Source: Deltaproteobacteria bacterium (lineage in GTDB: Bacteria; Desulfobacterota; Desulfovibrionia; Desulfovibrionales; Desulfovibrionaceae). From it: a DNA stretch of 5,740 nucleotides. The notes beneath the pieces were generated by a model, which saw nothing but the letters and a program-made list of their open reading frames with translations, ran no database searches and was not told where the DNA came from. The translations under genes and the position numbers were made by a program. The DNA is taken from the NCBI GenBank assembly GCA_025350085.1, contig JANXYI010000082.1, positions 1 through 5,740 on the forward strand, written 5' to 3'. Shown in pieces: positions 1-5,740 of the stretch. Each line of letters begins with the position of its first letter. Positions within the stretch are counted from its first letter, which is position 1.

Positions 1-817
1 GGGCATCCAGGCCCACGATGGCGATGCCCGCCTTGTCCGCGCAGGCCACGGTGGCCTCCAGGTCGAAGAACAGGCTCTTGTGCGCCTCCACGCCCAGGCA
101 GGTGGCCTGGCCCCGGGCCATGAGGCGCACCGTGTCCAGGCCCACGCTGGGCAGGTCCGCGCGCTCCTCCTGGCCGGGCTTGAGCACCTTGACCACCACG
201 CAGCCCGGCCCGCCCAGCTCGCAGCCGCGCACAATGGCCGCGTCCGTGCCTTCAAGGGCCTCCACCGCGGCCACGATGCCCTCGCGCAGGACCACGCACT
301 GGCCGATGTCGAGCCGCCCGAGCTCGCGGGCCAGGCTTGCCCCGGCGCGCAGGTCGGCTGCTTCGCGTTCGTCCGGGGCGCGGCGGGTGAGCACGCCCGG
401 CGGGGCGAGCAGGCCCGGGGCATAGGCCTGGGGCGGCAGCACGGCTATGCCCTCGCCCTCCAGCAGCTGCGTGAAGGCGCGCAAGATGGCGTCGTCGCCC
501 TTGCCCTTGAGGGAGAACAATAGCTTCACGGCGCGGGCGTCGAAATGCCGGATGTCCATGACCCCTGGCTTGTGGATGGACCCGGCCATCAGGGCCTCTT
601 CGACCTTGTTTTCCTTGAAAAAATCCACGAGCTTGCCCAACTGGCCGAGCTTCAGCTCGCGCCAGACGTCGGCCAGGGGATAGACCTCGGGGTTGGTGTG
701 GCCCGCAAACCCGGCCACCACCAGGCGGTGCCCGGCGGCCTTGATCCCGCGCGCCACCAGCACCGGAAACTGGCGGCCCCCGCTGATGAGCCCGATGATC
801 TTCACGCCTGCGCTCAT
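1..817 (-). CDS. lpxI: LpxI, UDP-2,3-diacylglucosamine pyrophosphatase (DUF1009 family), 3' end cut by window
   Basis: LpxI cleaves UDP-2,3-diacylglucosamine to lipid X (2,3-diacylglucosamine 1-phosphate) and UMP in the lipid A pathway. It replaces the unrelated LpxH, acting at the cytoplasmic side of the inner membrane. From ATG at 817, 272 codons are open to the left edge. The family is about 270-285 residues, so only a few residues and the stop are missing. Visible signatures are the N-terminal beta-strand and glycine turn (KIIGLISGGRQFP, 6-18), MAGSIHKPG (77-85), FSLKGKGDDAIL (101-112), and ADLPSVGLDTV (220-230) followed by the usual C-terminal IVGLDA. Asp221 in the ADLP segment is my candidate for the essential Asp known from Caulobacter LpxI (Asp225); that alignment is from memory. 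The start has only a G6 run four bases upstream as a poor Shine-Dalgarno, so it may depend on ribosomes arriving from upstream. The gene is last visible in the operon, 71 bp after lpxA. Confidence 0.93.
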   Translation of the reverse strand, partial: MSAGVKIIGLISGGRQFPVLVARGIKAAGHRLVVAGFAGHTNPEVYPLADVWRELKLGQLGKLVDFFKENKVEEALMAGSIHKPGVMDIRHFDARAVKLLFSLKGKGDDAILRAFTQLLEGEGIAVLPPQAYAPGLLAPPGVLTRRAPDEREAADLRAGASLARELGRLDIGQCVVLREGIVAAVEALEGTDAAIVRGCELGGPGCVVVKVLKPGQEERADLPSVGLDTVRLMARGQATCLGVEAHKSLFFDLEATVACADKAGIAIVGLDA

Positions 818-888
818 GGGACCCCCCGCGTGGCTGCGGACCTGTGGAAGAAGCCCGAGCTAGGCATACTCGCCGCTAGTCGTCGCCC
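818..888 (-). other. lpxA-lpxI intergenic spacer
   Basis: This 71-bp spacer is the longest gap between genes in the window. It holds the second copy of the 13-bp duplication, a possible 17-codon reading frame ending in the lpxI start, and a G6 run just before lpxI. There is no stem followed by a T-tract and no clear promoter, so lpxI is most likely co-transcribed with lpxA. Confidence 0.6.
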
Positions 889-900
889 CTAATCGTCGCC
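876..900 (-). repeat. Tandem near-duplication of 13 bp spanning the lpxA stop codon
   Basis: On the coding strand GGCGACGATTAG (900-889) is followed after one base by GGCGACGACTAG (887-876), identical except for one T/C difference. The first copy encodes the last residues GDD and the stop of LpxA. The second copy repeats the stop-containing segment in the non-coding gap, in a different frame because the period is 13. Confidence 0.8.
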
Positions 901-1698
901 GTTGGTGCTCTTGCCCGCGTCGCTGGTTATGCCGCGCACCGAGGTGCGCACGAAGTCCACCAGCCGCGCCACCTCGGGCACGTCCGGCAGCTCCTCCAGG
1001 GCCTTTTTCAGCGCCTCGTCGCGCATGAGCCCGGAGCGGAAGATGATGCGGTAGGCCTTCTTGATGGCCCCGATGGTGGCGGAGGAAAAACCCTTGCGCT
1101 TGAGCCCGATGAGGTTCGGGCCGTAGAGCTTGGCCCGGGTGCCCTGGGCCAGCATGTACGGCGGCACGTCGTTGCTGTAGCCCGAGAGCCCGCCCAGAAA
1201 GGCGTATTCGCCGATGCGCGCGAACTGCTGCACCGCGGCCATGCCCGAGACGATGGCGTGGTCGCCGATCTCCACGTGCCCGGCCATGCTCACGGCGTTG
1301 GCCACGATGACGTGGTCGCCGATGTGGCAGTCGTGGGCCACGTGGGCGTAGGCCATGAACAGGCAATGCGAGCCGATGATGGTCGCAGCAAGGCCCTGGG
1401 GCGTGGCCCGGTGCACGGTGACGTACTCGCGGAAATGGTTGCCCTCCCCGATGCGCACCCAGGTCTCCTCGCCCTTGAAGCCCAGGTGCTGCGGCTCGTC
1501 GCCGATGCAGGCATAGGAGTGGACGTGGTTGTTCGGGCCCATGCTGGTGTAGTTCTTGACCTGGGAGAAGGCGTCCAGGATCGAGCCGTCGCCGATCTCG
1601 ACCTTCTCCTCGATGACGCAGTAGGCGCCGACAGTGACGTTCTCCCCGAGGTGCGCCCCCGGGTGGACCACGGCGGTGGAGTGGATGGTCGTGGGCAC
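889..1698 (-). CDS. lpxA: LpxA, acyl-ACP--UDP-N-acetylglucosamine O-acyltransferase
   Basis: LpxA catalyses the first step of lipid A synthesis, transfer of a (3R)-hydroxyacyl chain from ACP to the 3-OH of UDP-GlcNAc in the cytosol; the active enzyme is a homotrimer. The 269-residue product (E. coli has 262) shows left-handed beta-helix hexapeptide repeats over about residues 5-185, then a helical C-terminal domain starting near LIGLKRKGF (196-204). The catalytic base is His122 in AHVAHDC (E. coli His125); His119, His141 and Arg201 match E. coli His122, His144 and Arg204. Gly170 sits at E. coli Gly173, the residue of the hydrocarbon ruler that allows C14 chains, so a long acyl donor is inferred. 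Two conserved positions differ: Gly73 for Lys76 and Gln157 for His160. The start is GTG. It shares one base with the fabZ TAG and has a strong GGGGAGG five bases upstream, which decides this start. The hydrophilic tail ends in NGDD. Confidence 0.97.
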   Translation of the reverse strand: MPTTIHSTAVVHPGAHLGENVTVGAYCVIEEKVEIGDGSILDAFSQVKNYTSMGPNNHVHSYACIGDEPQHLGFKGEETWVRIGEGNHFREYVTVHRATPQGLAATIIGSHCLFMAYAHVAHDCHIGDHVIVANAVSMAGHVEIGDHAIVSGMAAVQQFARIGEYAFLGGLSGYSNDVPPYMLAQGTRAKLYGPNLIGLKRKGFSSATIGAIKKAYRIIFRSGLMRDEALKKALEELPDVPEVARLVDFVRTSVRGITSDAGKSTNGDD

Positions 1699-2180
1699 TA
1701 CATCCTCCCCTTGTCCACCACGGCCGCGGAGAAGATGCCCTGGGCCACGAGCTCGCCGTCCACGGTGGCCCGGCCCTGCATCTTCCAGATGTTCATCTTG
1801 TGCCGGATGACCTTGGCCGAGAGCTCAAGCCTGTCGCCGGGCACCACGGGCCGCCGGAACTTGGCCTCGTCGATGCCGGTGAACAGGAAGAGCTTGTCCG
1901 CGGAGTCAAGGTCCAGGGTCTTGACCACGAAGATGCCCCCGGCCTGGGCCAGGGCCTCCAGGATGAGCACGCCGGGCATGATCGGCTGGCCCGGGAAATG
2001 CCCCTGGAAGAAGCCCTCGTTGATGGTCACGTTCTTGTAGGCCTCGATGCCCACGCCAGACTCAAATGAGGTCACGCGGTCCACCAGCAGGAAGGGATAG
2101 CGGTGCGGCAGCATCTCCATGATGCGCCGGATGTCGTCAACGGACACATTGGCGGGGGCGTTGTCCGGGGCGCTGGTCAT
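1698..2180 (-). CDS. fabZ: FabZ, (3R)-hydroxyacyl-ACP dehydratase
   Basis: FabZ dehydrates (3R)-hydroxyacyl-ACP to trans-2-enoyl-ACP in cytosolic type II fatty acid synthesis. It thereby competes with LpxA and LpxD for the same hydroxyacyl-ACP. The 160-residue protein is a single hot-dog fold. It carries [12 protein letters not shown] (24-35) and the hallmark [23 protein letters not shown] (60-82 region), in which His61 and Glu75 are the catalytic pair with the spacing of 14 seen in Pseudomonas FabZ (His49/Glu63). The first 13 or so residues are a polar extension beyond the usual N-terminus. The start is nevertheless supported by AAGGAG eight bases upstream and by the 4-bp ATGA overlap with the end of lpxD. 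A FabA identity is unlikely: the [11 protein letters not shown] start and the catalytic Glu, where FabA has Asp, are FabZ traits. Its 3' end contains the ribosome-binding site of lpxA, so the two genes are probably translationally coupled. Confidence 0.97.
   Translation of the reverse strand: MTSAPDNAPANVSVDDIRRIMEMLPHRYPFLLVDRVTSFESGVGIEAYKNVTINEGFFQGHFPGQPIMPGVLILEALAQAGGIFVVKTLDLDSADKLFLFTGIDEAKFRRPVVPGDRLELSAKVIRHKMNIWKMQGRATVDGELVAQGIFSAAVVDKGRM
1704..1710 (-). promoter_or_regulatory. Shine-Dalgarno of lpxA inside the fabZ coding end
   Basis: GGGGAGG on the coding strand falls within the last codons of fabZ, five bases before the lpxA GTG. It decides in favour of the GTG start at 1698, which shares its G with the fabZ stop TAG. 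Confidence 0.88.
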
Positions 2181-3205
2181 GGCTTCTGCTCCTTGGTCTT
2201 GGCCTGCGCTTCCAGGGCCTTCTCCAGCCGGCGCACACGGCGCGCCAGTTCCGGCAGCTTGGGCAGCGTCAGGGACATCTTGAGATACGTTGCGGCATCC
2301 ATGGACGGCGAACCGCCGACCAGGGCGCCCGGGGGCAGATCCACGCCCACGCCGGCCTGCGCAGCCACCTGCACGCCGTCGCCCAGGCTGATGTTGTCGC
2401 GCAGGCCAGCCTGCCCGGCCAGCACCACGCCATGCCCAAGCTTCGTGCTGCCCGCGATGCCCACCTGGGAGATGATCAGGCAGTGCCTGCCGGTCTCCAC
2501 GTTGTGCGCGATCTGCACCAGGTTGTCGATCTTGGTGCCGTCGCCGATCCTGGTGGCGTCGAGCGCCGCGCGGTCGATGGCCGTGTTGGCCCCGATCTCG
2601 ACGTCATTGCCGATGACCACGTTCCCCACCTGCGGGATCTTCACGTGGCCGGCCGGGCCCTGGGCATAGCCGAAGCCGTCGCTGCCGAGCACGGTCCCGG
2701 CGTGGACCGCGACGCGCTCGCCCAGGACCGTTCCGGCCATGAGCACGGCGTTGGGATACAGGGTGCAGCCCTGGCCAAGCACGCAGTCCTCGCCCACATA
2801 GACGCCCGGAAAGAGCGCCGAGCCCGCGCCGACAACCGCCCGCGCGCCCACAAAGGCGAAGGGGTACACGGTCACGTCCACCCCGAGGCTGGCCTCGGGG
2901 TGGATATACGCCTGCGGGCTTATGCCGGTAAGGCAGCCCTGTGGCCGCGCGAAAAGCGCCACCACCCGCGCCCAGTCGAGCTTGGGGTTGACGCTGAGGA
3001 GGCAGGTCCGGCCCGCGGGGGCAAAGCCCTCGGCGCAGAGCACAACGCCCGCGCGGCTTGCGGCCAGCTCGGGCAGGTACTTGCGGGAGAAGAGCGGGGC
3101 GATCTCCCCCGGCCCGGCCAGGGCCAGGGTGTTCACCCCGGCCACCTCAAGGTCGTGGCCGGTGAAGGTCAAACCGACCTCCCCGGCCACCGCGGACAGA
3201 CGCAT
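2177..3205 (-). CDS. lpxD: LpxD, UDP-3-O-(3-hydroxyacyl)glucosamine N-acyltransferase
   Basis: LpxD transfers a second (3R)-hydroxyacyl chain from ACP to the 2-amino group of UDP-3-O-acylglucosamine, step three of lipid A synthesis, in the cytosol as a trimer. The 342 residues match the family length. An N-terminal uridine-binding domain spans about 1-95 and contains a FSRKYLPEL segment (39-47). A left-handed beta-helix of hexapeptide repeats covers about 96-300, with GSDGFGY (174-180) and the catalytic His234 in LVQIAHN (229-235; E. coli His239). A charged C-terminal helix, [12 protein letters not shown] (317-328), is typical of the family. Two positions differ from E. coli by ungapped alignment from the catalytic His: Asn271 where E. 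coli has His276, and Gly285 where E. coli has Met290, a chain-length determinant. The start is ATG with GGAG seven bases upstream, 14 bp after the skp stop. Its TGA overlaps the fabZ ATG. Confidence 0.97.
   Translation of the reverse strand: MRLSAVAGEVGLTFTGHDLEVAGVNTLALAGPGEIAPLFSRKYLPELAASRAGVVLCAEGFAPAGRTCLLSVNPKLDWARVVALFARPQGCLTGISPQAYIHPEASLGVDVTVYPFAFVGARAVVGAGSALFPGVYVGEDCVLGQGCTLYPNAVLMAGTVLGERVAVHAGTVLGSDGFGYAQGPAGHVKIPQVGNVVIGNDVEIGANTAIDRAALDATRIGDGTKIDNLVQIAHNVETGRHCLIISQVGIAGSTKLGHGVVLAGQAGLRDNISLGDGVQVAAQAGVGVDLPPGALVGGSPSMDAATYLKMSLTLPKLPELARRVRRLEKALEAQAKTKEQKP
2189..2194 (-). promoter_or_regulatory. Shine-Dalgarno of fabZ inside the lpxD coding end
   Basis: AAGGAG on the coding strand lies within the last codons of lpxD, eight bases before the fabZ ATG. 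With the ATGA stop/start overlap it supports translational coupling and the longer N-terminus chosen for FabZ. Confidence 0.85.
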
Positions 3206-3212
3206 GGTGAGG

Positions 3213-3216
3213 CTCC
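3213..3216 (-). promoter_or_regulatory. Shine-Dalgarno of lpxD
   Basis: GGAG on the coding strand sits in the 14-bp gap after the skp TAA, seven bases before the lpxD ATG. It supports the annotated start and short-range re-initiation within one transcript. Confidence 0.75.
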
Positions 3217-3219
3217 GGC

Positions 3220-3741
3220 TTACTTCTTGCGGTTCTTCCAGGCGCGGTTCAGCTCCTGCGTGACCTGCCCGGTCACGTCGGTGGAGGGCTCGGCGTAGAT
3301 CAGCGCCTCCTTGGGCATGAGGAAGGTCACGGCGTTCTTGGAGCAGTAGTCGCGGATGACCTCGACCAGGATGCGCTGGATGTCGGAGAGCTTGCTCTCC
3401 TGCTCGCGGTTGGCGGCATTCTGGTACATGCGCGCGGCCTCGTTGAGCTCGAATTCCTTGCGCCGAAGCTCGCGCTCCTTGTCCTGGCGCGCATCGGGGG
3501 CCAGGGCAAAGGCCTGCTTCTGGAAGTCTTCCTGCATCTTGATGAATTCATTCTTCTGCTTTTCGATGCGCTCCCGCTCGGGTCTCAGCTTGGCGTCGAT
3601 CTGCTTGATGGCCTCGGCCCCGGGCTCGGAATTTCTCAGGATCTCTCCCATGTTGAGCACGGAAATCTTCACCGGGCCCGCGGCCAGGGCCACGCCTTGG
3701 ACCAGGAACAGAAACAGGGCGAGTGCCAGAAACTTGCGCAT
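3220..3741 (-). CDS. skp: Skp/OmpH-family periplasmic chaperone for outer-membrane proteins
   Basis: Skp binds unfolded outer-membrane beta-barrel proteins in the periplasm and hands them to the BAM complex; the known form is a jellyfish-shaped homotrimer. The 173-residue precursor begins with a classical signal peptide: MRK, then a hydrophobic stretch (4-15), with predicted cleavage after the ALA at 18-20. The mature part starts with a beta-strand ([12 protein letters not shown], 24-35) typical of OmpH. It continues into a long, highly charged Glu/Lys/Arg/Gln-rich helical hairpin (about 40-125, the tentacles). It closes with a strand-like core segment ([16 protein letters not shown], 137-152) and a basic tail (NRKK). 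Sequence identity to enterobacterial Skp looks low, as is usual; assignment rests on signal peptide, length, layout and position between bamA and lpxD. The start has AGGAG eight bases upstream. An ATG at 3746 is out of frame and was not used. Confidence 0.93.
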   Translation of the reverse strand: MRKFLALALFLFLVQGVALAAGPVKISVLNMGEILRNSEPGAEAIKQIDAKLRPERERIEKQKNEFIKMQEDFQKQAFALAPDARQDKERELRRKEFELNEAARMYQNAANREQESKLSDIQRILVEVIRDYCSKNAVTFLMPKEALIYAEPSTDVTGQVTQELNRAWKNRKK

Positions 3742-3801
3742 GTCATATTCTCCTTTAACCAGTTGTTGATCGCTTGAAATCGTTTCCAGGGGGGGCCTTG
3801 G
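3742..3801 (-). other. bamA-skp intergenic spacer
   Basis: This 60-bp spacer is the only A/T-richer gap in the upstream part of the cluster. Read on the coding strand it starts with a run of seven C just after the bamA stop and ends with the skp ribosome-binding site. A short imperfect stem (CCAAGG, loop, CCCTGG) surrounds the C-run, but no T-tract follows, so it is not a credible terminator. I see no convincing -35/-10 pair. Co-transcription of skp with bamA is therefore the simplest reading. Confidence 0.6.
3750..3756 (-). promoter_or_regulatory. Shine-Dalgarno of skp
   Basis: AAAGGAG on the coding strand lies eight bases before the ATG at 3741. It fixes that start over the out-of-frame ATG at 3746. 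Confidence 0.85.
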
Positions 3802-5740
3802 CTAGAAGGTCTGCCCCATGTTGAACTCCACCTTGTTGTGGGTGCTGTCGTAGAGTTCGTCCAGGCCATGGCCGAACTCGAGCTTCAGCGGGCCCATGGG
3901 CGAGAACCACTGGAGGCCGACGCCCACGCTCTTGTACAGGCCCAGCGGCGGCGCCGCCAACCTGCGGGTGGGGCCGCTGAACCACATCTCGCCCTCTTTC
4001 CAGGCATTGCCTGCGTCGAAGAACACGGAGCCGACGACACCCATCTTTTTGCTCAAGGGGTAGAGCAGTTCCAGGTTGCCGATGAACTCCTTGTCGCCGC
4101 CGATGGCCTGGCTCGTCACGTCGTCCAGGGGCGAGATCTTGCGCTGCGAATAGCCGCGCACGCTGCCCATGCCGCCCAGGGCGAAACGCTCGCCCAGGGG
4201 GATCGGGGTACTCCAGTTCTGGCCGATCACGCCGGCCTGGGTGTGGGTGCGCAGCACGAGGTCGCCCAGGAGGTTGTTGTACCAGTTGAAGTCATAGACG
4301 CCCTTGATGAAATTGTCGCCGCCGCCCAGGATGGCGCCGCCGTTGGCCAGACTGAGGGTGTTCACGGTGCCCTGGGTGGGCAATTTGGCGGGACCGCCGT
4401 TGGTGGTGTTGCGCACCACCGAGGCCGAGGCCACGCTGGCGATGTGCGTGCCCTTGGCGTCCTGGATCGCCTGGGCCGAGCTCGTCAGGACGTCGAAGAT
4501 CGTATAGCGGTCCAGACGGTAGTCCCAGATCAGGTCCGTATACTCGCCGATGGGGTAGACGAAGCTGATCTTGGAGCCGACCGTGTTGCGCTTGTAATCG
4601 ATCAGATTTTCGTTGCGGTTATACAGCTGGAAGCCCACGCCGAGCTTGCTGTCGTCCCAGCGCGGGTTCATGGTGCTGAAGGTGTAGCTCGTCTTCTTCG
4701 CGCTCCATTGGCCGGCCAGGCTGGCGCCCCAGCCCTTGCCGAACATGTTCTGCTCCTCCAGGGAGGCGGCGAGATACACGCCGTCGTAACTGGAGTAGCC
4801 CACACCGCCGCCGATCTTGCCGGTGTCCTTGTCCTTGACCTTGACCTTCAGGTCCATCTCTTCCGGGTTGCCCGTGGGCACGGGTTCGATGTCCACCGTA
4901 GAGAAGTAGTTGAGCCTGTCCAGGCGCTCCGAGGAACGCTTGAGCTTCTCGCCGCTGAACATGGCGCCGTCGGCCAGGCGCATCTCGCGCAGGATGACGT
5001 TGTCGCGGGTCTTGGTGTTGCCCTCCACCAGCACGCGGCGGATGTGCACCTTCTGCAGCTTGCGCATGACGTAGACCACGTCCACGGTCTTTTCTTCCGG
5101 GTGGTCGTTCATGCGCACATTGGCCTCGGCGTAGGCATAGCCGAAGTTGTTGTAGTAGTCGGTCAGGGCCTTCAGGTCGTCGCGCACGAGCGAACGGTCG
5201 AGATAGCCTTTCTTTTCCGCCAGCTCGCGGAGCTTGCTCACTTCCAGGAGCTTGCCCGGTTCGGCGATGAGGTCGCCCTCCACGCGTACGCTCTCCACGC
5301 GGAAGCGCGCGCCCTCCTCGACCTTGAAGACGATGTCGATGCCGTCTTCCTTGATCTGGACATCGGGGTTGGACACCTTGGCGTCGATGAAGCCGCGGTT
5401 GTTGTAATAGGCGGCCAGCGAGGCGGTATCGCGCTCCAGCAGCTCCTCCTTGAGGATGCCGGCCGAGGTCATCCAGGAGAACATCCCGTGCTCCTTGATG
5501 GCCAGCTCGTCTTTCAGCTCGCTCTCGGAGATCTGCTTGGCGCCTTCGATGATGATCTTCTTGATGTAGAGCTTGCTGCCCTCTTCGATGACGAAATTGA
5601 GCCTGGCCTGGCCCTGGCTCGCGGATTCGATCTCGTGGCTGACCTTGGCGTTGTAGAAGCCTTCCTTGCGGTACATTTCGCGGATGGCGTTGATGTCCTC
5701 GATGAGCACCTTGGGGTTGAGCACCGCGCCCTTCTTGGAG
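3802..5740 (-). CDS. bamA: BamA, outer-membrane protein assembly factor (5' part beyond the window)
   Basis: BamA is the central subunit of the BAM complex, which folds and inserts beta-barrel proteins into the outer membrane. Numbering from the first complete codon (5739), 645 residues are visible. They comprise the end of POTRA2 (to about 55), POTRA3 (about 57-142), POTRA4 (about 145-227), POTRA5 (about 230-307, with the VEGNTKTRDNVILREM motif) and the 16-strand barrel (about 308-645). Landmarks are GVGYSSYDG at the start of the barrel, VRGY (527-530) of loop 6, whose Arg is conserved in the Omp85 family, FFDAGNAW (573-580), and a C-terminal beta-signal VEFNMGQTF ending in Phe. The reading frame is still open at the right edge, so the signal peptide, POTRA1 and most of POTRA2 lie outside. 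The GTG at 5724 is an internal valine codon, not a start. A TamA identity is unlikely because at least four POTRA domains are visible or implied and skp and lpxD follow. Confidence 0.96.
   Translation of the reverse strand, partial: SKKGAVLNPKVLIEDINAIREMYRKEGFYNAKVSHEIESASQGQARLNFVIEEGSKLYIKKIIIEGAKQISESELKDELAIKEHGMFSWMTSAGILKEELLERDTASLAAYYNNRGFIDAKVSNPDVQIKEDGIDIVFKVEEGARFRVESVRVEGDLIAEPGKLLEVSKLRELAEKKGYLDRSLVRDDLKALTDYYNNFGYAYAEANVRMNDHPEEKTVDVVYVMRKLQKVHIRRVLVEGNTKTRDNVILREMRLADGAMFSGEKLKRSSERLDRLNYFSTVDIEPVPTGNPEEMDLKVKVKDKDTGKIGGGVGYSSYDGVYLAASLEEQNMFGKGWGASLAGQWSAKKTSYTFSTMNPRWDDSKLGVGFQLYNRNENLIDYKRNTVGSKISFVYPIGEYTDLIWDYRLDRYTIFDVLTSSAQAIQDAKGTHIASVASASVVRNTTNGGPAKLPTQGTVNTLSLANGGAILGGGDNFIKGVYDFNWYNNLLGDLVLRTHTQAGVIGQNWSTPIPLGERFALGGMGSVRGYSQRKISPLDDVTSQAIGGDKEFIGNLELLYPLSKKMGVVGSVFFDAGNAWKEGEMWFSGPTRRLAAPPLGLYKSVGVGLQWFSPMGPLKLEFGHGLDELYDSTHNKVEFNMGQTF

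Noticed and set aside
860..1366. Minus-strand open frame of 168 codons overlapping lpxA
   Set aside because: It is an alternate frame of lpxA with low-complexity Arg/Gly/Ala composition. The lpxA frame carries the complete acyltransferase.
889..3205. Periodic short repeats within lpxA and lpxD
   Set aside because: They reflect the hexapeptide repeats of the left-handed beta-helix at protein level, not a DNA repeat or CRISPR array.
18..3769. Several long plus-strand open frames (for example 80-523, 1258-2040, 2432-3298, 3356-3769)
   Set aside because: They lie antisense to clearly recognised genes. Their translations are rich in Arg/Ala/His/Gly/Pro without family motifs, as expected for complements of GC-rich coding sequence, and they lack good ribosome-binding sites.
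3742..3801. Terminator or promoter between bamA and skp
   Set aside because: Only a weak mismatched stem without a T-tract is present, and there is no recognisable -35/-10 pair.
5722..5724. Possible bamA start at the GTG near the right edge
   Set aside because: The frame continues open to the edge with a sensible POTRA sequence, and a start here would remove POTRA1-2 and the signal peptide. It is an internal valine codon.
1..5740. An undescribed defence, mobile or biosynthetic system
   Set aside because: Every reading frame with coding character belongs to a known outer-membrane or lipid A family. The gaps total under 150 bp, and base and codon use are even across the window, with no sign of inserted DNA.

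Overview
This 5.7 kb window is one dense gene block read entirely from the minus strand. It carries an outer-membrane biogenesis and lipid A operon of a Gram-negative bacterium. In transcription order (right to left) the genes are bamA (5' end beyond the right edge), skp/ompH, lpxD, fabZ, lpxA and lpxI (last few codons beyond the left edge). The DNA is strongly GC-rich, with G or C at most third codon positions. The gene order, with lpxI rather than lpxH following lpxA, resembles the Desulfovibrio group (Desulfobacterota, formerly Deltaproteobacteria). That assignment is an inference from gene order and protein style, not from a marker gene.

Layout. Positions 3802-5740 encode the C-terminal part of BamA: the end of POTRA2, POTRA3-5 and the whole beta-barrel. 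After 60 bp comes the Skp-like periplasmic chaperone (3220-3741). After 14 bp comes LpxD (2177-3205). LpxD overlaps FabZ (1698-2180) by 4 bp (ATGA), and FabZ overlaps LpxA (889-1698) by 1 bp (TAGTG, with a GTG start). A 71 bp gap follows, then LpxI (1-817). No stretch longer than 71 bp lacks a gene. I see no tRNA, rRNA, CRISPR array, mobile element or convincing terminator, and no convincing promoter, so the promoter probably lies upstream of the window.

How the genes work together. LpxA, LpxD and LpxI supply acylation steps 1 and 3 and the pyrophosphate cleavage of early lipid A synthesis. LpxC, LpxB and LpxK must be encoded elsewhere. FabZ draws on the same (3R)-hydroxyacyl-ACP pool that LpxA and LpxD consume, and it is translationally coupled between them. 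Skp and BamA deliver and fold outer-membrane proteins, so lipid and protein supply to the outer membrane are encoded together.

I do not see an undescribed system here. The most interesting details are substitutions at well-studied active-site positions in LpxA and LpxD, a 13-bp tandem duplication that repeats the lpxA stop codon, and a 17-codon micro-ORF that ends inside the lpxI start codon.
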